Assembly: GCF_014076415.1 (NCBI RefSeq)
Contig: NZ_CP043568.1
Location: 186,001-250,000 of the forward strand
Source of the DNA: Comamonas testosteroni
GTDB taxonomy: Bacteria > Pseudomonadota > Gammaproteobacteria > Burkholderiales > Burkholderiaceae_C
DNA length: 64,000 nt
Reading direction: 5' to 3'
This document shows positions 43,543-52,286 of this stretch, piece by piece. The notes under the pieces are model-generated. The model did no database searches, was not told the origin of the DNA, and worked only from the letters and a program-made list of their open reading frames with translations. Each line of letters opens with the position of its first letter. Within the stretch, counting starts at the first letter, position 1. The position numbers and the translations under genes were made by a program.

Positions 43543-44538
43543 ATGCGCTTGCGTACTGGCATTGCTTGTTCCACATGTTTCACTCTTTTGTCTGCCGTGC
43601 TGCCTGCGGCAGCCCAGTCGTCCAGCGTCAGCATTGGCGGTCTGATCGACGGCGGCATCTATCGCGGCTTTGACGGCACGGCCCAGGCCGGCACGATTCA
43701 GCGCAGCAATCTGGCCATTGCAGGCTGGGAGGACCTGGGAGGCGGCCTCAAGGCCACCTTTCGCCTGAGCGCGCGTTTCGATATCGATACCGGGCGTCTG
43801 GAGGATCAGGGCAGCAAGCCGTTCTGGCACGACGAGTCCACGGTGGGTCTGCAGGGCGGATTCGGCCACCTGCGCCTGGGCCGCGCCCTGTCGGCCATGT
43901 GGTCGCAGGACTGGAAGTTCGACCCCTGGGCCAATTTCAACCGCATTTCCTCTCCGGCCTGGTATCAGTGGCACTACCTCACGCCTACCGACCGCTACAG
44001 CAACAACGGCGCAGCCGAATATGGGCGCATGGCCAATGGCATCTTCTACGATTCGCCCACGATGGCCGGCTTTACCCTGCATCTGAGCGCCTCGCCGGAG
44101 CGCACCGAAGTGCCGCTGACCTTGCGCCGCGAAGGGCGCGGCTATTCGGCCTCTCTCAATTACGACTCGGACAGCCTGAGCGGCATGCTGGCCTTCGAGC
44201 GCAACGGCAGCGGTGACAAGGACACCTTCGTGGCTGGCAAATACCGCTTTGGCGCAGCCGCCGTGATGGCCGCCTGGGACTACTCGCGCGTGGCCCAGAC
44301 GGCGCTTTCGGCCAAGGCCGTGACGCTGGGTGCCACCTATCAGATGGGACAGACCACCCTGAAGGCCGGCTACGGGCGCCAGCGCATGCAGGAGCAGACC
44401 AATCATTTCTACTCCCTGGGGGCCGACTATGCGCTGTCCAAGCGCACCACGCTCTATGCCAGTCTGGGCCGCAAGAGCTACGAGTACGGTGCAGATTCGG
44501 GTACTTCATTCGGCGTGGGCATGGCTCACGCCTTCTAA
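43543..44538 (+). CDS. Trimeric outer-membrane porin (Gram-negative porin family)
   Basis: A 331-residue beta-barrel protein. The signal peptide is about 24 residues and ends AAAQS. The mature start SSVSIGGLIDGGIYRGF and GTIQRSNLAIAGWEDLGGGLKATFRLS are those of neisserial/burkholderial 16-strand porins (Omp32-like). The last residue is Phe (GVGMAHAF), the usual outer-membrane sorting signal. YGLSK-type and GGFGHLRLGRALS repeats alternate polar and hydrophobic residues as expected of strands. Omp32 of Comamonas/Delftia is anion-selective; whether this paralogue is too cannot be told. A 258-bp gene-free region precedes it and a strong terminator follows. Confidence 0.92.
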   Translation: MRLRTGIACSTCFTLLSAVLPAAAQSSSVSIGGLIDGGIYRGFDGTAQAGTIQRSNLAIAGWEDLGGGLKATFRLSARFDIDTGRLEDQGSKPFWHDESTVGLQGGFGHLRLGRALSAMWSQDWKFDPWANFNRISSPAWYQWHYLTPTDRYSNNGAAEYGRMANGIFYDSPTMAGFTLHLSASPERTEVPLTLRREGRGYSASLNYDSDSLSGMLAFERNGSGDKDTFVAGKYRFGAAAVMAAWDYSRVAQTALSAKAVTLGATYQMGQTTLKAGYGRQRMQEQTNHFYSLGADYALSKRTTLYASLGRKSYEYGADSGTSFGVGMAHAF

Positions 44539-44558
44539 GCCCAGCCCTCCCGCCCTAC

Positions 44559-44585
44559 AGCCGGAGCCCTGCTGCGGCTTTTTTT
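44559..44585 (+). terminator. Rho-independent terminator after the porin gene
   Basis: GCCG-AGC and GCT-CGGC pair around a CCT loop with one G-G mismatch, followed by seven T residues. It lies 21 bp after the porin stop. Confidence 0.85.
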
Positions 44586-45003
44586 GCGCTCGGTGCGAAT
44601 GTCCAACAAGAGTTGAGGGAATTAAATCGGCCAGTTTGGGGTGTTTGTCCGCCTTTGCACGGACGGCACAGCACCGTTTCTGGCTCTGATTCAGGCCTTG
44701 TCCGGGTAAAAAGCGCCAAAAACCATGTTTTTTGCCGATATCTACGCTCTTCCTCGTTGAAATCCAAGGTCTGAATCTGTTGCATTGCACTCAATTGAGT
44801 GCACAAGAGCTCAATTTGGCAGAAGTTATGGCTGGCTGTTTCTAATGGGTGATGAAAATCTGTCAAATGCATTGAAATAACGCTCAAAAATAGCGCTTCT
44901 TGCTGCAACTCTTTGGAGGGCAACTATTTGCATGTGGGCTCTGTAAATCCTTGATTTTTTTGCCCAAAATGCGCGGCATTCCCCCGATTGAGGAGAGACC
45001 GCG
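44586..45003. other. Gene-free 418-bp region before bioB
   Basis: No convincing gene is present; a minus-strand open frame here runs into the porin terminator and lacks coding bias. The stretch is AT-richer than its surroundings. It carries the perfect palindrome at 44786-44803 and a good ribosome-binding site (GAGGAGAG) just before bioB, so it is probably a long regulated leader or promoter region. Confidence 0.6.
44786..44803. promoter_or_regulatory. 18-bp perfect palindrome upstream of bioB
   Basis: TGCACTCAATTGAGTGCA reads the same on both strands. It is about 200 bp before the bioB start. It does not match the known BirA operator (TTGTAAACC...GGTTTACAA) or the BioR site (TTATMTATAA), so any regulator would be a different one. 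Confidence 0.5.
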
Positions 45004-46077
45004 ATGTCCTATTCCGTGCCCGAGCAAGACAACCCAGTGCGCGCCGCCGACGCACAGCAAGCCGCTGCCTGCGGCAGCCAGACCATGCACTGGCATGCGC
45101 CGGCCAAGCCCGCCGCGGCCACCGAAGCGCAGCGCTGGCCTGTGGAGGCAGTGCAGTCCTTGCTGGACCTGCCTTTTCTTGACTTGTTGCACCGTGCCCA
45201 GAGCGTGCATCGCGAGAACTGGCCGGCGGGCGAGATCGAGCTGGCGACCCTGCTGTCCGTCAAGACCGGCGGCTGCCCCGAGAACTGCGGCTACTGCCCG
45301 CAGTCGGCCGAGTTCGATACGGGAGTGAAGGCCGAGAAGCTGATGAGCGTGGAGGAAGTCACCCGCGCCGCCAAGGCAGCACAGGATGCCGGAGCCACCC
45401 GCTTTTGCATGGGCGCCGCCTGGCGCGCGCCCAAGGACCGTGACATCGAGAAGATGAACGAGCTGATCGGCGCCGTGAAGGGCCTGGGCATGCAGACCTG
45501 CGCCACGTTGGGCATGTTGCAGCCGCATCAGGCGGCATCGCTGCGCGAGGCCGGCCTGGACTACTACAACCACAACCTCGACACCGCGCCCGAGTACTAC
45601 AAGGATGTGGTCAGCACGCGCCAGTACCAGGACCGGCTGGACACGCTGGCGGCGGTGCGCGATGCGGGCATCAGCGTGTGCTGCGGCGGCATTATCGGCA
45701 TGGGCGAGACCGAGGTCCACCGTGCCGGCCTGATTGCCCAGCTCGCGAACATGCAGCCCTATCCCGAGTCCGTGCCCATCAACAGCCTGGTGCCCGTGCC
45801 CGGCACGCCGCTGGCCGACAGCGAGCCGGTGGATCCGCTGGACTTCGTACGTGTGATCGCCGTGGCGCGCATCACCATGCCCAAGGCCCGCGTGCGCCTG
45901 TCGGCGGGCCGCCAGCAATTGGGCGAGGCCGTGCAGACCCTGTGCTTCATGGCTGGTGCCAATTCCATCTTCTACGGCGACAAGCTGCTGGTGACCGGCA
46001 ATCCCGATGTGGAGGCCGATACCAGCTTGATGCGCAAGCTGGGCCTCAAGGGCCTGGGGACATCGGCCGCGAGCTGA
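45004..46077 (+). CDS. bioB: Biotin synthase
   Basis: A 357-residue radical-SAM enzyme that inserts sulfur into dethiobiotin. The [4Fe-4S] cluster ligands are Cys91, Cys95 and Cys98 in [53 protein letters not shown] and [12 protein letters not shown] are BioB-specific. The first 40 residues, rich in Ala and Gln, extend beyond the E. coli protein. GAGGAGAG precedes the start. It opens the bioB-bioA-bioD-bioF run, but a GC hairpin and 130 bp lie between it and bioA. Confidence 0.98.
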   Translation: MSYSVPEQDNPVRAADAQQAAACGSQTMHWHAPAKPAAATEAQRWPVEAVQSLLDLPFLDLLHRAQSVHRENWPAGEIELATLLSVKTGGCPENCGYCPQSAEFDTGVKAEKLMSVEEVTRAAKAAQDAGATRFCMGAAWRAPKDRDIEKMNELIGAVKGLGMQTCATLGMLQPHQAASLREAGLDYYNHNLDTAPEYYKDVVSTRQYQDRLDTLAAVRDAGISVCCGGIIGMGETEVHRAGLIAQLANMQPYPESVPINSLVPVPGTPLADSEPVDPLDFVRVIAVARITMPKARVRLSAGRQQLGEAVQTLCFMAGANSIFYGDKLLVTGNPDVEADTSLMRKLGLKGLGTSAAS

Positions 46078-46089
46078 TCCCTGAATCGC

Positions 46090-46118
46090 CCCCGGCCGTC
46101 GCGCCGGGGCTTCTCTTT
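46090..46118 (+). terminator. Hairpin between bioB and bioA (possible attenuating terminator)
   Basis: CCCCGGC and GCCGGGG form a 7-bp GC stem with loop CGTCGC, followed by CTTCTCTTT. The broken T-run suggests partial termination 13 bp after bioB. Confidence 0.55.
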
Positions 46119-46207
46119 CCGGATGGCTTGGCCTGGCATCTTGCACAGGCCAGGCCCCGCCGTGCCTGCGATCTGGCAAGGCCGGTGATTCGCCTCAGGA
46201 GTTTTTG

Positions 46208-47551
46208 ATGGACCACAGTCTTGCCAGCCGCAGCGTGCGCCATGTCTGGCATCCCTGCACCCAGATGAAGCGGCACGAAGCCGCGCCGCCGATTGCCATC
46301 GACCACGCCACCGGGCCCTGGCTGGTGGATACCGATGGCCGCCGCTATCTGGACGGCATCAGTTCCTGGTGGGTCAATCTGTTCGGTCACTCGCATCCGC
46401 ATATCCAGGCGGCGCTGACCGAGCAGATGCGCAAGCTCGATCATGTGATGCTGGCCGGCTTCACCCATGCACCCGTGGTCGAGTTGTCCGAGCGCCTGGC
46501 CGCTCTGACTGGCCTGGGCCATGCTTTCTACGGCAGCGACGGCGCTTCGGCCACCGAGATCGCACTGAAGATGAGCGCCCACTACTGGCGCAACCAGGGG
46601 CATCCTGCCAAGCACCGCTTCGTGGGCCTGGCCGGCGGCTACCACGGCGAGACCGTAGGCGCGCTGTCGGTCACCGATATTGCGCTGTTTCGCGATGCCT
46701 ACGGCCCTCTGGTGCGTCTGTCTGCCACCGTGCCCAGCCCCGATGCACGCCAGGCCGGGCCTGGCGAAACCGCTGCCGATGTGGCACGCCGCGCAGCAGA
46801 GGGTCTGGAAGCCTGGCTGCAAGCGCATCACCAGGAGACTGCTGCCCTGATTCTGGAGCCGCTGGTGCAGTGCGCCGCCGGCATGGCCATGCACGATGCC
46901 GAATACCTGCGTCTGGCCAGGGCGCTGTGCGACCGCTATTCAGTGCATCTGGTGGCGGACGAGATCGCCGTGGGCTTTGGCCGTACCGGAAGCCTGTTTG
47001 CCCACCAGCAGGCCGGCATCAGGCCGGACTTCATCTGCCTGTCCAAAGGTTTGACCGGCGGCACGCTGCCCTTGTCTGCCGTGCTGACCACCGATGAGGT
47101 CTATGCGGCCTTCTATGACGACGATGCCGCGCGCGGCTTTCTGCATTCGCATTCCTATACCGGCAACCCCCTGGCCTGCCGCGCTGCCGTGGCGACGCTG
47201 GAGCTGTTCGAGCAGCTGGACCAGCTGGCTGCCAATCGGCAGCTGGCCCGGAAAATCAGTGCTGCATTGGCCGGGCTGAATGTTCACCCCCGCGTCAGCA
47301 ATGCACGCCAGCAGGGAATGATCTGGGCCTGGGACATCGATACCGCGTTGCCGGACTTTGCACAGCGCTACCACGAGGCAGCGCTGGATCTCGGTCTGCT
47401 GCTGCGCCCCATAGGGCGCACGCTGTACTGCATGCCGCCCTATGTGCTGGACGATACCGATATCGCCCACCTGGGTCAGGCCGCGCTGGCCGCGCTGAAC
47501 ACCACCTTGCAGCAGGAAGCGGAGCTTGCCGCGAAGAAGGGAAACGCATGA
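46208..47551 (+). CDS. bioA: Adenosylmethionine-8-amino-7-oxononanoate aminotransferase
   Basis: A 447-residue class III PLP enzyme that aminates KAPA to DAPA with S-adenosylmethionine as donor. HVWHPCTQMK near the start, GISSWWVNLFGHSHPHI (about 48-64), YGSDGASATEIALK, LAGGYHGETVGA and the Schiff-base Lys in CLSKGLTGGTLPLSA are BioA signatures. CAGGAG lies 6 bp before the ATG at 46208; a TTG one codon earlier is less likely. The stop overlaps the bioD start (ATGA). Confidence 0.97.
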   Translation: MDHSLASRSVRHVWHPCTQMKRHEAAPPIAIDHATGPWLVDTDGRRYLDGISSWWVNLFGHSHPHIQAALTEQMRKLDHVMLAGFTHAPVVELSERLAALTGLGHAFYGSDGASATEIALKMSAHYWRNQGHPAKHRFVGLAGGYHGETVGALSVTDIALFRDAYGPLVRLSATVPSPDARQAGPGETAADVARRAAEGLEAWLQAHHQETAALILEPLVQCAAGMAMHDAEYLRLARALCDRYSVHLVADEIAVGFGRTGSLFAHQQAGIRPDFICLSKGLTGGTLPLSAVLTTDEVYAAFYDDDAARGFLHSHSYTGNPLACRAAVATLELFEQLDQLAANRQLARKISAALAGLNVHPRVSNARQQGMIWAWDIDTALPDFAQRYHEAALDLGLLLRPIGRTLYCMPPYVLDDTDIAHLGQAALAALNTTLQQEAELAAKKGNA

Positions 47552-48231
47552 TCGGCTGTTTCGTCACGGGCACCGATACCGGTGTGGGCAAGACCCTGGC
47601 CAGCTGTGCATTGCTGCACGCACTGGCAGGCCACCATTCGCGCGTGGTGGGCATGAAGGCCGTGGCCGCAGGCGCCGAGCCCGACGGGCAGGGCGGCTGG
47701 GTCAACGAAGACACGGTGGCCTTGCGCGCGGTCTCCACGCTGGCCGTGCCGGCAGCGCTGGACAATCCCGTGCTGCTGCCAGACCCCATGTCGCCGCATA
47801 TCGCGGCCCGGCGCGCGGGCGTGGAGGTGACGCTGGCCCCAATTCTGGACGCCTACCGGCAACTGGCGGCGCAGGCCGATGCCGTGGTGGTCGAGGGCGC
47901 AGGTGGCTGGCGTGTGCCGCTGTCGGACTCTCTTTGCATTGCCGATCTGGCTGTGGCGCTGCAGTTGCCCGTGGTGCTGGTGGTGGGGCTCAAGCTCGGT
48001 TGCCTGAACCATGCGGTGCTGACCGCCGAGGCGATTTGCGCAGCCGGCTTGCCGCTGGCGGGCTGGGTGGCCAGTCGTGTGGAGCCGCAGATGCTGGTGC
48101 CCGAGGAAAACATGGACTGGCTGCGCCACCAGCTGGGACGGCTCGGCGCGCCGCTGCTGGCCGATATTCCCTGGCAGGCCACTCCCGATCCTCGCCTGAC
48201 CAGTTTCTCTTTGCCCAAGGAATGGCAATGA
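47548..48231 (+). CDS. bioD: Dethiobiotin synthetase
   Basis: A 227-residue ATP-dependent enzyme that closes the ureido ring of dethiobiotin from DAPA and CO2. The P-loop GTDTGVGKT is at 8-16, GMKAVAAGAE follows near 35, and VVEGAGGWRVPLSD near 115 is the second conserved site. It overlaps bioA by 4 bp and bioF by 4 bp, so translation of the three is coupled. Confidence 0.97.
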   Translation: MIGCFVTGTDTGVGKTLASCALLHALAGHHSRVVGMKAVAAGAEPDGQGGWVNEDTVALRAVSTLAVPAALDNPVLLPDPMSPHIAARRAGVEVTLAPILDAYRQLAAQADAVVVEGAGGWRVPLSDSLCIADLAVALQLPVVLVVGLKLGCLNHAVLTAEAICAAGLPLAGWVASRVEPQMLVPEENMDWLRHQLGRLGAPLLADIPWQATPDPRLTSFSLPKEWQ

Positions 48232-49424
48232 CTACATCTTCCAATTTCTGGCTGCAGGATATTCCACGGCAGCTGGCAGCACTCGACGCCGCCGCGCTGC
48301 GCCGCACCCGTCGTACCGTGGCGCCCTTGCAAGGTGCGCGCATTCTGGTCGACGGGCAGCCCATGCTGCAGTTCTGCAGCAACGACTATCTGGGGCTGGC
48401 CCAGCACCCGGCCATGATTGAGGCGGCCTGCGCCGGTGCGCAGGACTTTGGCGTGGGCTCGGGCGGTTCTCCCATGGTCAACGGCCATAGCACGGCCAAC
48501 GCTGCGCTGGAGGAGGAACTGGCCCGCTTTGTGCAACTGCCCCGTGCGCTTTACTTCTATGCCGGGTTTGCCACCAACACCAGCATCATCCCGGCGCTGG
48601 TGGGCGCGGACGATGCCATTTTCTCGGACGCTCTGAACCACGCCAGCCTGATCGACGGCTGCCGTCTGTCGCGTGCCCAGATCCACCGTTTCGGGCATGG
48701 CGATCTGGTCGAATTGGAGCAGATGCTGGCTGCTTGCCCGGTGCAGCGCAAGCTGGTGGTGAGCGATGCCGTTTTCAGCATGGACGGCAATGTGGCAGAT
48801 ATAGAGGGCCTGCTGGCCCTGTGCGAGCGCTACGATGCCCTGCTGCTGCTCGACGATGCCCACGGCTTCGGCGTGCTCGGCCCGCAAGGCCGCGGCAGCC
48901 TGGCGGCCGCAGGACTGACGGGGGACAAGGCTTCGCCACGCGTGCTGTACATGGCCACGCTGAGCAAGGCGGCCGGCGTCTCGGGCGCCTTTGTGGCAGG
49001 ACATGAACTGCTGATCGAGTGGCTGCTGCAGAAAACGCGCAGCTACACCTTTGCGACCGCCGCCCCTGCGATGCTGGCGCGTGCATTGCAAACCAGTCTG
49101 CAGCTGATAGAGCAGCAAGGCGCTCTGCGCCTGCAGTTGCAGGCCCGTATCGCCCAGTTGCGCGCGGGTCTGCAGCCCTTGCTGAATGGCAAGGGATGGA
49201 GGCTTTTGCCATCGGAAACGGCCGTGCAGGCACTGGTGGTGGGTGGGAATGACGCTGCGCTTAGCCTTATGGAGGGGTTGCGCCGCCATGGCCTGTGGGT
49301 GCCGGCGATTCGTCCTCCCACCGTGCCCGTGGGCACGGCTCGGTTGCGTATCGCACTGTCGGCGCTGCACACCGAGGCGGATGTGAGTCAGTTGCTGGCA
49401 GCGCTGCAGGAGCTGGCAGGCTGA
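48228..49424 (+). CDS. bioF: 8-amino-7-oxononanoate synthase
   Basis: A 398-residue PLP enzyme that joins pimeloyl-ACP or pimeloyl-CoA with alanine to give KAPA. FCSNDYLGLAQHPAMIEA (about 45-62), GVGSGGSPMVNGHSTANAALEEELA, DDAHGFGVLGPQGRGS and the Schiff-base Lys in MATLSKAAGVSGAF define it. The ATG overlapping the bioD stop (48228) was preferred; another in-frame ATG is 6 bp earlier. AAGGA is just upstream. bioC and bioH are not in the window. Confidence 0.97.
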   Translation: MTTSSNFWLQDIPRQLAALDAAALRRTRRTVAPLQGARILVDGQPMLQFCSNDYLGLAQHPAMIEAACAGAQDFGVGSGGSPMVNGHSTANAALEEELARFVQLPRALYFYAGFATNTSIIPALVGADDAIFSDALNHASLIDGCRLSRAQIHRFGHGDLVELEQMLAACPVQRKLVVSDAVFSMDGNVADIEGLLALCERYDALLLLDDAHGFGVLGPQGRGSLAAAGLTGDKASPRVLYMATLSKAAGVSGAFVAGHELLIEWLLQKTRSYTFATAAPAMLARALQTSLQLIEQQGALRLQLQARIAQLRAGLQPLLNGKGWRLLPSETAVQALVVGGNDAALSLMEGLRRHGLWVPAIRPPTVPVGTARLRIALSALHTEADVSQLLAALQELAG

Positions 49425-49433
49425 GGCCTGGCC

Positions 49434-49461
49434 GCTCGCTGCTCGCTGCTCGCTGCTCGCT
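49434..49461. repeat. Four tandem GCTCGCT units
   Basis: Four perfect 7-bp units in a row fill most of the 38-bp gap between the convergent bioF and MocR genes. The array ends 1 bp before the MocR stop codon. Length may vary between strains by slippage. Confidence 0.85.
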
Positions 49462-49462
49462 G

Positions 49463-50944
49463 TCAGCGGCGTAGCGCCTGCAGTACCTGTGCCAGCTTCC
49501 TCGCGGCGACCTCCAGCTCATGCGGTGTGTGAGCAGCAAATCCCATGAGGAAACCCGCCTTGTGCCGGCTCGATGCATGCAGCTGCGTCAACCCGAGCAG
49601 GTCGATGCCAGCTCTGCGAGCGCAATCCACTGCGGCAAGCTCGGAAATGTCGCGAATCAAGGTACACGGCATCTGCATGCCGCCCGCAGGCACCCGGGGC
49701 TCCAGAAAATCCCCCAGATGCTCGCGCACCAGCCGCGCCAGTACATCACGCCGCTCGGCATAGACGGCGCGCATGGTACGCACATGCGCTCCCAGGTGCC
49801 CGCCTTCGATGAACCGCGCCAGCGTCAATTGCGCAATCGGTGCGCTGTGTCCATCGAGCAAGGTCCGCGCCACCGTCATGGGGGCGACCAGCGAAGCCGG
49901 CAACACCATATAGCCTATGCGTAGCCCAGGGAACATCGACTTGGTGAAGGTGCCGACATAGATCGTGCGCTCGTGCTGATCCAGCCCCTGTACGCAGGCC
50001 GTGGGCTTGCCGGCGTAGTGGAATTCGCTGTCGTAGTCATCTTCGATGATCCAGGCCTGCTCCTGCTGCGCCCAGGCTATGGCGGCCAACCGGCGATCCA
50101 GAGCCAGCGTGGTGCCCGTCGGGAATTGATGGGATGGCGTCAGGAACACCGCCTTGGCGCATGGCATGGTCTGCAATAGATCCACCCGCATGCCGTCGCC
50201 GTCCAGCGGCACGGGCACACATTCCAGTCCCGCTGCATCGAAGGCCTTGCGTGCGCCGTGATACACCGGGTCTTCGATAAAGATGCGATCACCGGCGTCG
50301 AGCAGTACATTGGCGCACAGGGTCAGAGCCTGTTGCGAGCTGGTCAGCACCAGCACGCGTTCGGGCGTGGCGCGCGCGCCGCGCTCCAGGTTCACATAGG
50401 CGGCAATGGCCTGGCGCAAAGCCTCGGTGCCCTGTGGCGGACTGTGCAGCAGAGCCTGGGTGCCGTGTTCCTTGAGCACCTGCCGCTGCAGGCGCTCCCA
50501 GGTCTGGAGCGGGAAGTTGCGTATCTCAGGCACACCGGGCGCAAAAGCGCGTGGCGCGAGGAAATCACGCAGGCCACCGCCCGCAAACATGGCTGCGCCG
50601 CGTTGGCTCAAACGCAGGGCGGGAACGCGCGCCAAAGGACTTTGCATCAGGCCGCGCCCCGGAAGGCGCTTTACCTGCCCGGACACAAAGCTGCCGCTGC
50701 CCGTGCGTCGTTCGATAAATCCTTCGGCATGTAACTGGCCATATGCGGCCTCCACCGTATCGCGCGAGACACCCAACGATTGGGCCAGGGCTCGCGATGC
50801 CGGCAGGCGCCGGCCCACGTCCAGCGCGCCATCGAGGATCAGGTGCCGTATGGCCCGCTGGATGCGGGCATGCAGGGGCAAGGCGCCATGAGCGGGGTCG
50901 CCGATCCAGGCTTTGACGGATTCGAGTTGGGCGTGTTTGAACAA
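49463..50944 (-). CDS. MocR/PdxR-type regulator (GntR winged helix plus aminotransferase domain)
   Basis: A 493-residue fusion regulator. The GntR winged helix covers about 22-90 (LPASRALAQSLGVSRDTVEAAYGQLHAEGFIERR). The rest is a fold-type I aminotransferase-like domain that binds PLP through Lys335 in GTFTKSMFPGLRIGYM, with the PLP-contacting DDYDSEF near 302-308. MocR proteins usually sense PLP or an amino-acid-PLP adduct. It is divergent from a BenE-family transporter gene that is followed by a YggS PLP-binding protein, so vitamin B6 or an amino compound is a reasonable signal. Which one is inference. Confidence 0.93.
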   Translation of the reverse strand: MFKHAQLESVKAWIGDPAHGALPLHARIQRAIRHLILDGALDVGRRLPASRALAQSLGVSRDTVEAAYGQLHAEGFIERRTGSGSFVSGQVKRLPGRGLMQSPLARVPALRLSQRGAAMFAGGGLRDFLAPRAFAPGVPEIRNFPLQTWERLQRQVLKEHGTQALLHSPPQGTEALRQAIAAYVNLERGARATPERVLVLTSSQQALTLCANVLLDAGDRIFIEDPVYHGARKAFDAAGLECVPVPLDGDGMRVDLLQTMPCAKAVFLTPSHQFPTGTTLALDRRLAAIAWAQQEQAWIIEDDYDSEFHYAGKPTACVQGLDQHERTIYVGTFTKSMFPGLRIGYMVLPASLVAPMTVARTLLDGHSAPIAQLTLARFIEGGHLGAHVRTMRAVYAERRDVLARLVREHLGDFLEPRVPAGGMQMPCTLIRDISELAAVDCARRAGIDLLGLTQLHASSRHKAGFLMGFAAHTPHELEVAARKLAQVLQALRR

Positions 50945-51009
50945 ATGGTCTGTATTCCTGCAAAAAAGTGGCTGGGAGTATCAGGCCATTTTGATTCTAT
51001 AAATCTGCT

Positions 51010-51021
51010 ACCCCATGGGGT
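51010..51021. promoter_or_regulatory. 12-bp palindrome in the MocR/benE divergent promoter
   Basis: ACCCCATGGGGT is a perfect palindrome in the 108-bp gap, 12 bp after a TATAAA-like element and 31 bp before the benE-type start. It is a candidate MocR site. Confidence 0.45.
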
Positions 51022-51052
51022 CAATCACTTTTCCGGGAGCCCTTGCAAGACC

Positions 51053-52282
51053 ATGCCAACCACCCACTCACCTTCGCCTCTTCGCTGGAACGATCTCGCA
51101 CATCCCGTCGTGGCAGGCCTGATCTCGGTCATCGTCAACTACGGCGGCACCTTCATCCTTGTGTTCCAGGCGGCCAAGGTGGCGGGCCTCGGCCCGGAGC
51201 TGACGGCCTCCTGGGTATGGTCGATCTCGATTGGCGTAGGGGTGACAGGGCTGCTGCTCAGTTGGGTGACGCGCGAGCCCATCATCACGGCCTGGTCCAC
51301 ACCTGCTGCGGCATTCCTCGTGACTGCCCTTGCGAGCACGCCCTATGCCGAAGCAGTGGGGGCCTACCTGATCTCCGCGCTGGCTTTCGTGGTGCTGGGG
51401 CTGTCGGGATATTTCGAGCGCGTCATCCGGCTTATTCCTGCCGGCATTGCGGCCGCACTGCTCGCGGGCATCCTGCTGCAATTCGGTATCAAGGCATTTG
51501 GTGGCATGAGCGTCGATCCCATGCTGGCAGGCCTGCTGATCGCAACCTATGTGGTACTGAAGCGGATTTCGGCACGCTATGCCGTCGTCGGCATTCTGGT
51601 GCTGGGGCTGGTCTTTTTGCTGTCGCAGAATCGGGTCGATCTGTCCGGGCTGGAGTTGCAGCTTGCTGCTCCAGTGTTCACCAGGCCGGAGTTCTCGCTC
51701 AATGCCTTGCTCAGCGTCGCGCTGCCGCTGTTTCTCATCACGTTGACCGGCCAGTACATGCCCGGCATGCTGGTGCTGCGCAACGATGGCTTCAAGACCA
51801 GCGCCAATCCCATCGTCACGATCACGGGTCTGGGCTCGCTGCTGATGGCTCCGTTTGGTTCGCATGCGTTCAACATCGCCGCGATCACGGCTGCAATCGC
51901 CACGGGCCGGGAGGCGCATGAAGATCCCTCCAGGCGCTGGATTGCCGGCGTTGCTGCAGGCATGTGCTACATCCTGGTCGGTGTGTTCGGGGTCACGCTG
52001 GCGGCGGTCTTCATGGCTTTTCCTGCCACCTTCATCACCACGCTGGCAGGCCTGGCCCTGCTGGGCACCATTGGCGCCAGCCTGGCCACGGCCCTGTCGG
52101 ATGCCAAGGTGCGCGAGGCCGCGCTGATCACCTTCCTGGCTGCTGCCGCCAACATCACGCTGCTGGGCATTGGCGGCGCCTTCTGGGGGCTGGTCATAGG
52201 GCTGCTCGCCTATGCGGTCCTCAACGGCCGGATGCCGTGGAGCGTACAGCCGGGCGCTATGGCTGCCATGGAAAAAGGATGA
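51053..52282 (+). CDS. BenE-family transporter
   Basis: A 409-residue membrane protein with about 12 helices of the benzoate/H+ symporter (BenE) family, related to the nucleobase-transporter fold. LISVIVNYGGTFILVFQAA (about 22-40), TAWSTPAAAFLVTAL and GSHAFNIAAITAAIATGREAHEDP are BenE landmarks. No benzoate genes (benABCD, catABC) are present. Its partners are a MocR regulator and a YggS gene 4 bp downstream, which suggests that another compound is carried, perhaps a B6 vitamer or an amino-acid-like molecule. The start at 51053 begins family similarity and upstream frame is in the MocR gene region. Confidence 0.88.
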   Translation: MPTTHSPSPLRWNDLAHPVVAGLISVIVNYGGTFILVFQAAKVAGLGPELTASWVWSISIGVGVTGLLLSWVTREPIITAWSTPAAAFLVTALASTPYAEAVGAYLISALAFVVLGLSGYFERVIRLIPAGIAAALLAGILLQFGIKAFGGMSVDPMLAGLLIATYVVLKRISARYAVVGILVLGLVFLLSQNRVDLSGLELQLAAPVFTRPEFSLNALLSVALPLFLITLTGQYMPGMLVLRNDGFKTSANPIVTITGLGSLLMAPFGSHAFNIAAITAAIATGREAHEDPSRRWIAGVAAGMCYILVGVFGVTLAAVFMAFPATFITTLAGLALLGTIGASLATALSDAKVREAALITFLAAAANITLLGIGGAFWGLVIGLLAYAVLNGRMPWSVQPGAMAAMEKG

Positions 52283-52286
52283 GGTG

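Noticed and set aside
44555..44923. A 122-codon minus-strand frame in the gene-free region before bioB
   Set aside because: It ends inside the porin terminator, has no ribosome-binding site or coding bias, and resembles no family; kept only as a remark.
49434..49461. CRISPR-like array
   Set aside because: The repeats are 7 bp with no spacers, so this is a simple tandem repeat; no cas genes are present.
51053..52282. Benzoate transporter (benE) as a firm functional name
   Set aside because: The family is BenE, but no benzoate catabolic genes are nearby and the MocR/YggS context points elsewhere, so no gene symbol was assigned.
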